Below are positions 1 through 10,037 of a DNA stretch of 49,683 nucleotides, piece by piece. The stretch is from Desulforamulus aquiferis (GTDB taxonomy: Bacteria > Bacillota > Desulfotomaculia > Desulfotomaculales > Desulfotomaculaceae), in contig AWVY01000017.1 in assembly GCA_004143605.1 (NCBI GenBank), forward strand, positions 1 to 49,683. Direction: 5' to 3'. The position numbers were made by a program, and so were the translations under genes. Position 1 is the first letter of the stretch. Every line of letters starts with the position of its first letter. The notes below the pieces were generated by a model. It saw only the letters and a list, made by a program, of their open reading frames with translations, was not told where the DNA came from and searched no databases.

Positions 1-1
1 C

Positions 2-29
2 GAATATAGGTAGTTTCTCGACAATCTGG
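2..29 (+). repeat. Dispersed 3'-end element, copy 1
   Basis: The 17-base core GAATATAGGTAGTTTCT is at 2-18 and is followed by CGACAATCTGG. The same core occurs at 23262-23278 and, on the other strand, at 38536-38520. Each copy is followed at once by an intrinsic terminator hairpin. The gene it belongs to lies before the window, so its upstream context cannot be judged. Confidence 0.7.
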
Positions 30-54
30 GCCTCCCATTAATGGGGAGGCTTTT
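30..54 (+). terminator. Intrinsic terminator of the gene left of the window
   Basis: GCCTCCC at 30-36 pairs with GGGAGGC at 44-50 and is followed by TTTT. It ends a plus-strand gene outside the window and faces the convergent dehydrogenase-like gene. Confidence 0.7.
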
Positions 55-108
55 CACTTGCAATCCAAGGATTTATTTTAAGGAGGTAGCCTTAGTGGCG
101 TAGACAGC

Positions 109-1232
109 TTAGGAAACAGTTTTACTAAACAAGGATACTAGGTGGTCCAGCTTGGTATCCCGGGGGTTTGTTCTGCAATGCTGACATTCTAGGACCTTTT
201 GAGATAGAATTTCTATGAGCATGGGGATGTCTTGGGAATTAAAGGATGAGGGAAGGTCAATATCACTAATTAATTTAGCAACACCATCCACTGATTTTAG
301 TGCAGCCTCGTTAATAGGTAAATCACTAACCTTCTCTCCAAAACATTTGGCAATATTAACAAATTTATCTGGACAGGCCATGGCATTGTATTTCATAACC
401 CTTGGCAAGATAACTGACCAGGCCTTTCCGGCGGCAATTTTGCTATGATTAGCTAAGGTTGTAGTCATGGCAAATACATTTCCAAGGCCAGAATTTGCTG
501 AGCCAAGGGCGGCATATAAGCTGCATTTTGTACAGCAGTGGCCGACTCCAAATCCCGCCGGTTTGCCACAAAACGGCGCAGATTTTTGGCTGTGAGCTCA
601 ATTGCCTTGAGATTCAATATGTCTGTTAGCTCATAGCTGCCTAAAGAAACATAGCCATCTATGGCTATAGATAAAATCTGAAGACCAGTTTGCCCTGCCA
701 TTGTTGCATTCAGTACTTGAAGCATATAGGGGTCCATGATAACCAGCTTAGGTGTTGGAACCCTGTCCATAATAATTGTTTTATTGGATAAATCATCTGT
801 AATCACAGACCAATTATGAAACTCGGAACCTAGACTTGCATTGGTTGGCACAGCAATGACAGGAGCCTCCTGGCAGGTTGACTCGCCAGGATTTTTTGTA
901 AGTGATGAAATAACCTTGGCGGTATCAATGGCACTACTTCCACCTACGGCCAGCAGAATGTCACATTCTTCATTTCTGTATTGATTTAATCCCTGTTCCA
1001 CTATCTCAATGGTGGGACAGCAGTCCAATTCATCGAATATGACATAGGCTAAATTTTCTCTGCTTAGAGACTCCAGTATATCAACAAGCAGTCCGGATCT
1101 TTGGCTTTTTTTGTCAGTGCATATGAGGACAACTTTACCAGCATATTTCTTTACTTGTTTGCCAAGGGTCTTTCTGGTGTCAATTCCGGCCAAGATTTTA
1201 CAAGGAGTGTTAAAAAGATAGTCTTTAAACAT
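109..1232 (-). CDS. Iron-type alcohol dehydrogenase homologue lacking the metal ligands
   Basis: The fold is that of family III (iron-dependent) alcohol dehydrogenases, about 374 residues after repair of one break near 510, where a C is missing on the plus strand. The NAD-binding glycine motif GGSSAIDTAK and a PTNASLGSE segment are present. Aligned to E. coli FucO, the four metal ligands (Asp196, His200, His263, His277) are all replaced: TGxDALTH becomes TGLQILSI, VHGMAH becomes VFAMTT, and the TPHG histidine becomes Ala. NAD binding therefore looks kept while the metal site is lost. The start is the ATG at 1232, behind GAGGTG, rather than the upstream in-frame ATG. It has its own sigma-54 promoter and activator sites, which ties it to the isethionate genes. 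It might be a metal-free oxidoreductase or a sensor protein; its function is not known. Confidence 0.85.
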
Positions 1233-1271
1233 GATGTCACACCTCAATAGTTCTTACTTGATTAAAATAAA

Positions 1272-1287
1272 AGCAATTTTTATGCCA
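1272..1287 (-). promoter_or_regulatory. Sigma-54 promoter of the dehydrogenase-like gene
   Basis: Read on the minus strand this is TGGCAT-N5-TTGCT, with the -24 GG and -12 GC twelve bases apart. It is the same as the promoter at 3202-3217. It lies about 40 bases before the ATG at 1232. Confidence 0.85.
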
Positions 1288-1363
1288 AAACAAAAAACCT
1301 TATATTGCTTGAGGAATTTAGAAATAAATACACTTAGGATGCGAATTTACAACAAAAACAAAG

Positions 1364-1410
1364 AAAAAACCGTTGCACAACAGCAACGAGGTTGCTGTTG
1401 TGCAACGGTT
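1364..1410 (-). terminator. Perfect 20-bp-arm palindrome: activator terminator
   Basis: Arms 1368-1387 and 1391-1410 are perfect inverted repeats with a 3-base loop. On the minus strand the hairpin is followed by a T run (1369-1364), and it begins 4 bases after the activator's stop codon, so it should terminate that gene. The same DNA holds the activator-site dyads described separately. Confidence 0.8.
1372..1406. promoter_or_regulatory. Upstream activator sites 1 and 2 (GTTGC-N6-GCAAC twice)
   Basis: Two dyads GTTGC-N6-GCAAC sit at 1372-1387 and 1391-1406, with centres 19 bp apart. The same dyad pair occurs at 3020-3056. They lie about 100 bp upstream of the sigma-54 promoter at 1287-1272, the normal place for enhancer sites of a bacterial enhancer-binding protein. 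The likely ligand is the Fis-type helix-turn-helix of the adjacent activator. Confidence 0.75.
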
Positions 1411-1414
1411 AAGA

Positions 1415-2825
1415 CTAAATTAAATTATATCTTTTCATTTTCCTGAAGATGGTTGATCTATCCATATGAAAAACCTTTGCTACGCTAGGGACACTTCCAT
1501 GTATATCCAGAGCTCTTTTTAATAGATCCTTTTCCACGTCTGCCATAATTTCATTAAGGGTTTGTTCGCCAACGTTAACCGATGTAGGCATCAAAACTTT
1601 ATCAAGATTAGTGTCCTGGTTGCCCATTAAATAATTGGGTAAATCACTAATTCCCAACAGTTCTTTTTCCTGAGTAACCACAAGACCTTGAATTAAGTTT
1701 TCCACTTCTCGGACATTTCCCGGCCATTTGTAATTCTGCAGGTAATTTTTAACTTCGTGGGTTAATGTAAGCTTTTTCTTATATTTTGTGTTGTATTTAT
1801 CCAAAAATATTGGACAAGGGGAGTAATCTCTTCTTTGCGCTCCCTTAAAGGAGGCAAGTCCAATACTGCAACCCTTAAACGGTAATAAAGATCGCTTCTA
1901 AATGTACCATTCTTAGAGGCCTCATCTAGATTTCTATTGGTGGCAGCGATAAAACGGACATCTACCTTTTTTACCTTGGTAGAACCAATTCTCATTACCT
2001 CTTGATCCTGTAATACCCTTAATAGTTTGGCCTGCATGGCCAGGGGCAGCTCGCCGATCTCATCAAGAAATAGGGTTCCTTTATCGGCCATCTCAAAATA
2101 GCCGGGTTTTCCTTTGGCATTAGCTCCGGAAAAAGCACCGGGATCATAGCCAAATAATTCAGACTCGATTAGGTTTTCCGGGATGGTAGCACAATTAATT
2201 TTGAAAAAAGGCTCCTCTTTTCTCTGACTGTGCTCATGGATTTTTCTAGCAAAAACATCTTTGCCCACACCGGTTTCCCCGAGAATTAAAACGGTTGTAT
2301 CTGTGGCCGCAATACGCTGGAGCAATTGCATAAGCTTAATCATTTTAGGACTTTCAATGATGGTATTTTCATTTTTATGTTTTTTTGAAAACAAATAATG
2401 AATTTCCTGATGGTATTTTTCAATTAACTCTGCCTGGGAAGATATTTGTTCCTTAAGCTGTGATAGGACAGTAACATCCCTTACATAGGTCACTACATAG
2501 GCTACCTTGCCATTTTGGTCAAATACCGGATAGCCATTTAATATTACCTTACGTCCCTCTTTAGTTTTTTGAACTGAGGTCTGGGGTTTTCCGGTTTTAA
2601 CAACAATAGGATTAAGGGCGGTGTCGTAGACACCCTCCTTGGTTAAATCGTGTACCAGGCGACCCAATAGATTTTCTTTTTTAAGACCTGTTAACTTTTC
2701 ATAGGTGCTGTTTACTTTGATGGTTTTTCCCTTGGCATCACTGATATATATGCCATCAGAAAAACGTCCAAAATGTTATCTAAAAATGCTTCTATCTCAT
2801 ATGCCTGTGCCTTTACTAAATCCAT
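1415..2825 (-). CDS. Sigma-54-dependent activator (PAS, AAA+, Fis HTH)
   Basis: This is an NtrC-family enhancer-binding protein of about 470 residues after repair of two breaks in five-base A runs on the plus strand (near 2760 and 1803). An N-terminal PAS-like sensor domain (about residues 10-130) is followed by the AAA+ domain with Walker A GETGVGKD (about 183-190), the sigma-54 contact loop GAFSGA (about 230), Walker B GTLFLDEIG (about 250) and a C-terminal Fis-type helix-turn-helix (LKRALDIHGSVPSVAKVF). The contact loop has Ser where most family members have Thr. The start is the ATG at 2825 behind GGGGAGGTG. It lies between two units that both have -24/-12 promoters and matching dyads, so it very likely controls both. 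The signal sensed by the PAS domain, perhaps isethionate or redox state, cannot be read from sequence. Confidence 0.93.
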
Positions 2826-3019
2826 GGAAAGCACCTCCCCTGGAAAGTTATTCATTGTCTGTTGCAGGACATTATTTGTTAACTAAATGTATTTTAACAT
2901 GATATAATCAGTTTGTTCGCGAAAATACGACAAAATTGTACAAATATTTATTTTTATTACCATGTAGCGCCCTTAAAATAGTAAAAATGATAAGTTCTTT
3001 CACATTAGTGTTTAATTTG

Positions 3020-3056
3020 GTTGCAGCAACGCAACTGGATGTTGCTGCTTTGCAAC
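3020..3056. promoter_or_regulatory. Upstream activator sites 3 and 4 (GTTGC-N6-GCAAC twice)
   Basis: Dyads at 3020-3035 and 3041-3056 have centres 21 bp apart, two helical turns. They match the pair at 1372-1406 in their conserved bases and lie about 165 bp upstream of the sigma-54 promoter of the TRAP/islAB operon. They may also let the activator control its own divergent gene. Confidence 0.75.
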
Positions 3057-3075
3057 CGGGGCTTGTGACGTTTGT

Positions 3076-3125
3076 ACCAATGTCGGGCCTTGATTTTGCT
3101 GAAATGTCTCCTGTGTGACATTGGT
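3076..3125. repeat. Inverted repeat ACCAATGTC / GACATTGGT
   Basis: ACCAATGTC at 3076-3084 is an exact inverted repeat of GACATTGGT at 3117-3125, with 32 bases between. A further GACATTG follows at 3128. It lies between the activator sites and the promoter, so it could be a second regulator's site or a DNA-bending site. Its role is unknown. Confidence 0.45.
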
Positions 3126-3201
3126 GCGACATTGCAACCTGAACGGGCCAGGTGTATACAATGTTAAGTTTGTTTTAAGGTTTCATGGGTGTTTGAAAGC
3201 T

Positions 3202-3217
3202 TGGCATGGTTATTGCT
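3202..3217 (+). promoter_or_regulatory. Sigma-54 promoter of the TRAP-islAB operon
   Basis: The sequence is TGGCAT-N5-TTGCT, with the -24 GG at 3203-3204 and the -12 GC at 3215-3216. It is identical in its conserved parts to the promoter of the dehydrogenase-like gene. The leader to the first ATG (3350) is about 120 bases. Confidence 0.88.
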
Positions 3218-3307
3218 TTAATAAAGGTCAAGGTAGTACGAAGAATGAAAGGAACAATGAGGGGGTGGGTTAGCCCAAAGGACTTTTATTAAAGTTTACT
3301 GTTATAA

Positions 3308-4383
<1,076 letters not shown>

Positions 4384-4396
4384 TTAGGAGCTAGCT

Positions 4397-4428
4397 CTAT
4401 ATGGGAGGGCTATGGTCCTCCCATATAG
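4397..4428 (+). other. Intercistronic hairpin after dctP
   Basis: CTATATGGGAGG at 4397-4408 pairs perfectly with 4417-4428 around an 8-base loop, and no T run follows. Such hairpins after a binding-protein gene usually protect its mRNA or give partial termination, so more receptor than permease is made. Confidence 0.65.
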
Positions 4429-4485
4429 GAAAACATGATTTGGATTACAGGTTAATTAATAAGCAACTACAGAGAGGCGATGCCA

Positions 4486-6380
4486 ATGGCTAATCAAAAG
4501 AATGCTAATACGGTGCCACAAAGCCCAACTGACCCCAAGCCTAGAAACTGGTTGCGGTGGTTGGATGACAATCTGGAAAAACCCATCCTTTTAATAGGGA
4601 TGTTGTCAATAATATTAATCATTACCTTTCAGACCTCTTACCGTTATATAATCACCCATTTATATGATGGTTCCGGTGCAGCTACCTGGACAGAGGAATT
4701 AGCCCGCTATATCTTTATTTGGATTTCTTATCTGGCCATTCCATTGGCGATTAAGGCAGAAGCAACATTAGAGTTGACATTATCTACGACCGCTTACCGG
4801 AACGTATTCAGAGGATTTCTTGGATTGTTGTTGATGTATGCTTCCTGGCCCTTAGCAGTGTAGTGTTCTTTAAGGGGTTAGATCATATAGAAATGATGCT
4901 GAATTTACCCCAAACTACACCAGCTTTACAGATTCCCTATTTTATTCCTTATTTAATACTTCCCATTGGTTTTGGACTAATCAGTTTAAGGGTCATACAA
5001 GATTTATATAAGCAGGTAAAGGAATGTGGACTTAAAGATACAGCCTTTGGAATCATATTTTGTCTAGCCTTAGCTTCACCCCTGCTATTTGGTTTTGAAA
5101 TGGATGCTTTAGCCTGGCTGTTCGGTTACTTTGCTATCTTTTTAGTTATCGGTGTTCCCATTGCAATTGCTTTAGGCTTATCCGGTCTTGCTACCATTAT
5201 TGGTGCAAAGACTTTGCCTATTGATTATGTGGCACAGTTAGCATTTACCTCTATAGATAGTTTTCCCATTATGGCTATACCCTTCTTTATTGCAGCGGGT
5301 GTCTTTATGGGGGCAGGGGGACTTTCTAAAAGATTACTGGCCCTGGCTGACGAGCTGCTTGGCTCCCTGTATGGTGGTATGCACTGGCAACTGTTGCAAC
5401 CTGTATGTTCTTTGCCGCCATCAGCGGTTCTGGTCCTGCCACCGTTGCGGCAATTGGGGCATTAACAATTCCGGCTATGATTCAAAGAGGTTACGATAAG
5501 CACTTTGCGGCAGCTCTGGTAGCCTGTGCCGGTGCCATTGGCGTAATGATACCACCCAGCAACCCCTTTGTGGTGTACGGTGTTTCAGCAGGCTTCCGTT
5601 GGCAAGCTGTTTATGGGCGGTATCGTTCCTGGACTTTTAACTGGGGCGGTATTAATGGTGATAAGTTATCTCTACTCTAAAAAGAACAACTGGAAAGGTG
5701 AGGTGCGGGAACGTAGCTTAAAGACCTTTGGACGAGCTTTCTGGGAGGCAAAATGGGCCTTAATGGTTCCTGTCATTATCCTTGGAGGTATCTACGGCGG
5801 GCTAATGACACCAACCGAGGCCGCAGCAGTTTCTGCATTCTATGGGCTAATAGTTGGCGTATTTATCTATAAGGAAATTAACCTTAAAAATATTACCCAG
5901 TGCTTTATGGATGCCTGCAGTACCTCAGCTATCGTAATTGTACTGATGGCTATGGCAACAATATTTGGGAACATAATGACCATTGAACAGGTACCTAATA
6001 AAATTGCCTCTTTCATTTTAAGTATAACTGAAAGTAAAATTTTTATTTTGCTGATGATCAACGTGTTGTTGCTGGTGGTTGGTACCTTTATGGAAGCCCT
6101 GGCAGCCATCGTAATCCTAACCCCCATACTATTACCTATTGTAATTCAGGTAGGTGTGGATCCAATTCATTTTGGTGTAATCATGGTCGTAAACTTGGCT
6201 CTAGGCTTCATCACTCCCCCCGTTGGTGTTAACCTGTTCGTGGCCAGCGGTGTTGCTAAACTTAAGATGGAGAATATCTCCAAGGCTGCTTTACCATTAT
6301 TATTCGCAATGATTGTTGTGTTACTGCTTGTTACTTATATTCCTGAGATATCAATGTTTCTGCCCAGCTTATCTAAATAA
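4486..6380 (+). CDS. dctQM: Fused TRAP transporter permease DctQM
   Basis: The small membrane subunit (DctQ, about the first 190 residues, with WTEELARYIFIWISYLA) runs without a stop into the large subunit (DctM, from about DALAWLFGYFAIFLVIGVPIAIALGLSG), giving one protein of about 632 residues with roughly 16 membrane spans. Three breaks need repair: near 4843 (a T missing), near 5380 (a G missing) and near 5597 (two bases missing or one added). No ribosome site precedes the DctM part, so a real fusion is likely. The ATG at 4486 is better spaced from GAGAGG than the ATG at 4480. With DctP it forms a sodium- or proton-driven uptake system, probably for isethionate. Confidence 0.88.
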
Positions 6381-6402
6381 CCTGTCCAAGAATACAAATG
6401 AA

Positions 6403-6469
6403 TTTTGGCGACAGTTTCTAACCATCTAACTGACCTAATTACTCGCAGGGGTAGAAACTGTGCCCAAAA
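6403..6469 (+). other. Long intercistronic stem-loop before islA
   Basis: Arms 6403-6420 and 6452-6469 match at 16 of 18 positions (TTTTGG..ACAGTTTCTA) around a loop of about 31 bases. No T run follows on the plus strand, so it looks like an mRNA stability or processing element between the transporter and the lyase rather than a terminator. Confidence 0.6.
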
Positions 6470-6526
6470 AATAATAAGCAAATAATTAAAGATTTAGCTA
6501 ATCATCTAAATTAGGAGGATGAAATA

Positions 6527-9010
6527 ATGACAACTTGTTGTACTGTATTATCACCCCACGAACAAAGAATTCAGGAAGAAATGTTAGGTAAAGAGGATTT
6601 TAAAAAGGGTAGGGAAAGGATTTATAAAATTCTGGAGAGCTTTCACACCCAGCGTCCCATCATTGATGTGGAAAGGGCCAAATACTTACTGATTCCATGA
6701 AGCAAACTGAGGGGGAACCCTTAGTTCTAAGATGGTCCAAAGCCCTACTGCACATTGCAGAAAATATGACTGTATATATCGATGATAGCAACTTGCTGGT
6801 AGGTAGAGGTGGCCAGCCCGGTAGATACGGTATGCTATTCCCCGAATTAGATGGTGATTTCCTTGACGTAGCAATTGAGCAGCTGCCAAGCCGTGTTGAA
6901 TCTCCCTTCAACATATGTCAGGCTGACGCTGATATTGTAATCAATGAAATTGCCCCCTACTGGAAAGGGAAAACCTTCCATGAAAAGCTTGCCGAGGCAC
7001 TACCAAAGGACACCCTAAGGTATACCTATGATCCTAAGGATCCCCTTAAATCCAGATTCATTGTTAACGAAACTGCTTCATTCCGCTCTTCTATTCAGTG
7101 GGTACACGACTATGAAAGGGTATTAAAGAGAGGCTTCAAAGGCATTAAGGAAGAGGCCCAAGAGAAGCTAGCCGCCCTTGATCCCCTAAGCCCTGTTGCC
7201 AATATGGAGAAGGCACCTTTCCTCCAGGCGGTGATCAATGTATGTGATGCCATCATTCTATGGGCAAACAGACATGCCAAATTAGCTGCGGAGCTTGCTG
7301 AGAAGGAAGCTGATGCAACTAGAAAGCAAGAATTAATGGAAATTGCAGAAATCTGCGCCTGGGTGCCTGAAAATCCTGCCCGAAATTTCCGGGAGGCAGT
7401 TCAATCCCAGTGGTTTACCCAAATGTTTTCCAGGATTGAGCAAAAAACAGGTACTATTATATCCAACGGACGTATGGACCAGTACCTATATCCATTCTAC
7501 AAAAAGGATATCGAAGAGGGTCGCCTGACTGAAGAAGGTGCCGTTGAATTGCTGGAGTGCATGTGGGTGGCTATGGCACAATTCATCGACCTGTATGTTT
7601 CCCCAACTGGCGGTGCCTTTAACGAAGGCTATGCTCACTGGGAAGCGGTAACCATTGGCGGTCAGACACCAGATGGAAGTGATGCCACCAACGAACTAAC
7701 CTACTTATTCCTGAAGTCCAAGCAGGAGTTCCCGTTAAACTACCCTGATCTGGCAGCCAGAATTCATGCCCGCTCACCAGAACGTTATATGCATGAGGTA
7801 GCTCAGACCATCAAAGAGGGTTCCGGCTTCCCAAAATTAATCAACGACGAAGAGGTTATTCCCCTATTGCTGTCCAAGGGTGCAACCTTTGAAGAAGCCT
7901 ATGACTATGCTGTATCCGGTTGCTCTGAAGCCAGAATGCCCAACAGAGACACCTTTACCAGCGGATGCCCTTATATTAACTTCGCAGCAGCAGTAGAAAT
8001 GGTTCTACACAATGGAAAGATGCTCCTGCATGGGGATGAGGTTATTGGTCTGCAAACTGGAGACCCAAGGGAATTTAGTACCTGGGAAGAGTTTTGGAAT
8101 GCTACTTAGCCCAAACCACCGAATTTTTAAAGCAAGCCTTTATCCAGCAGCATGTTATCATAAATTTACGTCCCAAGCATTTTGCCAGCCCACTGGTTCA
8201 TCCCTGCATGATCTGTGCATGGAAAACTGCTTGGATCTCCATACACCTGTAATACCCGGTGGTATTGATTTAGGATATTTTGAGCTGATGGGTTATGGAA
8301 CTGTGGTTGATTCCCTGGCCGCTGTTAAGAAGCTGATTTTTGAAGATAAGAAGTTAACCATGGCCCAGTTAATTGAAGCATTAGAATGTAACTTTGAGGG
8401 TAAGGAAGCAGTTAGACAAATGCTGCTTAATGCTCCCAAATACGGCAACAATGATCCCTATGTGGATTCCCTTGCTAAGGACGTTGACCGTGAAGCCCTT
8501 GAGTTTACCAAGAAATATTCCAAGGAGTTAGGTGTACATTTTGACCTGAGACTGGTGCCCTTTACTTCCCATGTGCCCTTTGGCAAGGTGGTCAGTGCTT
8601 CTGCCAACGGCAGAAAGGCATATACTCCATTAGCTGACGGCTCTTCCGCCTCCCACGGTGCAGACGTCAATGGTCCAACTGCTGTATTGCTATCTAACTT
8701 TAACTCTAAAAACTACAACTTTAGGGAGCGTGCCTCCAGACTGCTAAACATTAAGTTCACACCGTCTTGTGTAACCGGGGAAGAGGGCACGAGAAAACTG
8801 GCCTCCTTTATTAGAACCTGGTGTGATCTTAAGCTATGGCATCTCCAGTTCAACATTGTTAATAAGGAAACCCTACTGGCAGCCAAGAAGGATCCCGACA
8901 AATATCGTGGGCTTATCGTAAGGGTCGCCGGCTATAGCGCTTACTTCTGCGATTTGTCTCCAGATTTACAGGATGACATTATTGCCAGAACAGAGCACAG
9001 CACCATCTAA
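6527..9010 (+). CDS. islA: Isethionate sulfite-lyase (glycyl radical enzyme)
   Basis: The enzyme cleaves the C-S bond of isethionate (2-hydroxyethanesulfonate) to acetaldehyde and sulfite. After repair of three breaks (near 6685 A, 8096 T, 8190 T) the protein has 828 residues. The thiyl-radical Cys466 and catalytic Glu468 lie in SGCSEAR, and the glycyl radical Gly803 lies in RVAGYS. Arg187, Gln191, Trp372, Arg676 and Phe680 fall exactly two residues before Arg189, Gln193, Trp374, Arg678 and Phe682, the substrate pocket of characterised IslA/IseG as I recall it. This makes the assignment much stronger than a generic pyruvate-formate-lyase-like call. The start ATG at 6527 follows TTAGGAGGAT. 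The TRAP genes upstream and the activase downstream complete the unit. Sulfite would serve as electron acceptor. The close relative HpsG (dihydroxypropanesulfonate lyase) is the main alternative. Confidence 0.93.
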
Positions 9011-9028
9011 ATACAAATAGGTTATCCT

Positions 9029-9060
9029 CTGTAAGTCCTGCTGTTTCGCAGGGCTTACAG
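9029..9060 (+). other. Hairpin between islA and islB
   Basis: CTGTAAG-T-CCTGC pairs with GCAGG-G-CTTACAG around a short loop. CCCATTTTGTT follows, which is a poor T run, so termination would be partial and the lyase would be expressed above its activase. Confidence 0.6.
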
Positions 9061-9085
9061 CCCATTTTGTTAAGGAGGGGATTTA

Positions 9086-10014
9086 GTGAGTGCAGCCGGT
9101 AATATAGATAGAAACAAAAGTGGTTATATATTTAATATTCAACGATATTCAGTACATGATGGGCCGGGCATTAGGACTATTGTATTTTTAAAGGGCTGTC
9201 CCTTGAAGTGCCGGTGGTGTGCCAACCCTGAATCTCAGCATCTTTTGCCCGAACTGGCCTTTAATAATAACAAATGCATCGGTACAAAGGAATGCAAAAT
9301 GTGTATTGAGGCCTGTGAATTGGGTGCCATTAGGGAGAATACCAGTGAAAAGGTTGAAATAGACAGGGCAATCTGTAATAACTGTGCCAGATGTGCTGAC
9401 ATATGTCCCTCCAGGGCTTTAAACATGTATGGCAAGCCCATGACTGTAGAGGAAGTTCTAAAAGTTGTCGAAGAAGACAGTATGTTTTATACTAGATCTG
9501 GTGGGGGAATTACCTTAAGTGGTGGGGAACCATTATCCCAGGCTGACTATGCCTGGGAACTGCTGAAGGAAGCAAAACGCAGGAGGATTAATTCAACCTG
9601 GAGACCTGTGGCTATGCAGACTGGGATAGCTTAAACAAAATTAGTCAACAGCTTAATACCGTGCTTTATGATATCAAATGCATTAATAATGATAAGCATA
9701 AGGAGTATACCGGAGTCTCCAATGAATTAATACTTAACAATTTTGTAAAGCTGTGTGAGGCATTTCCTAACCTTTCCATTATGGTTAGAACTCCAGTAAT
9801 ACCGGGTTTTAATGATACGGAAGAAGATATTAAAGAAATTATTGACTATATTAGGCAATTCCCAAATGTAGACTATGAGCTGCTGCCCTACCATCGTTTG
9901 GGACAGCCCAAATATGAATATCTAGGGAAGGAATATCCCATGCCAGAAGTGAAACTGGTTGATGAAAAAATGAAAAGCCTAAAGAAGCTGGTGGGAGAGT
10001 TCTTTGGGAAATAG
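9086..10014 (+). CDS. islB: Isethionate sulfite-lyase activating enzyme (radical SAM)
   Basis: This radical S-adenosylmethionine activase of about 309 residues would install the glycyl radical on IslA. The SAM-cluster motif CxxxCxxC is in GCPLKCRWCANP, after YSVHDGPGIRT. A ferredoxin-like insert follows with two 4Fe-4S Cys sets (CIGTKECKMCIEAC and CNNCARCADICP), as in activases of the eliminating glycyl radical enzymes, and then SGGGITLSGGEPL. One base (a C of CCC) is missing near 9596; with it the usual ETCGYADW segment is restored. The start is the GTG at 9086 behind AAGGAGGGG. Its place directly after islA and the same pattern in known isl operons support the pairing. Confidence 0.92.
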
Positions 10015-10037
10015 TAATTAAATGGGGGAAAGAGGCA

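Noticed and set aside
79-108. AGGAGG-like site on the plus strand with a GTG start
   Set aside because: The GTG is followed at once by a stop codon, so there is no coding sequence.
1368-1410. Treating the palindrome as a terminator only
   Set aside because: Its arms contain the same spaced dyads that occur before dctP, and a sigma-54 promoter lies at the right distance, so a second role is likely.
1231-1446. Plus-strand open frame of 71 codons over the promoter and palindrome
   Set aside because: It covers the sigma-54 promoter and activator sites, has a composition unlike neighbouring genes and no ribosome site.
6527-9010. Pyruvate formate-lyase annotation for the first glycyl radical enzyme
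   Set aside because: Pyruvate formate-lyase has two adjacent Cys in the active site. Here there is Cys-Ser-Glu, as in the eliminating enzymes, and the pocket matches isethionate lyase.
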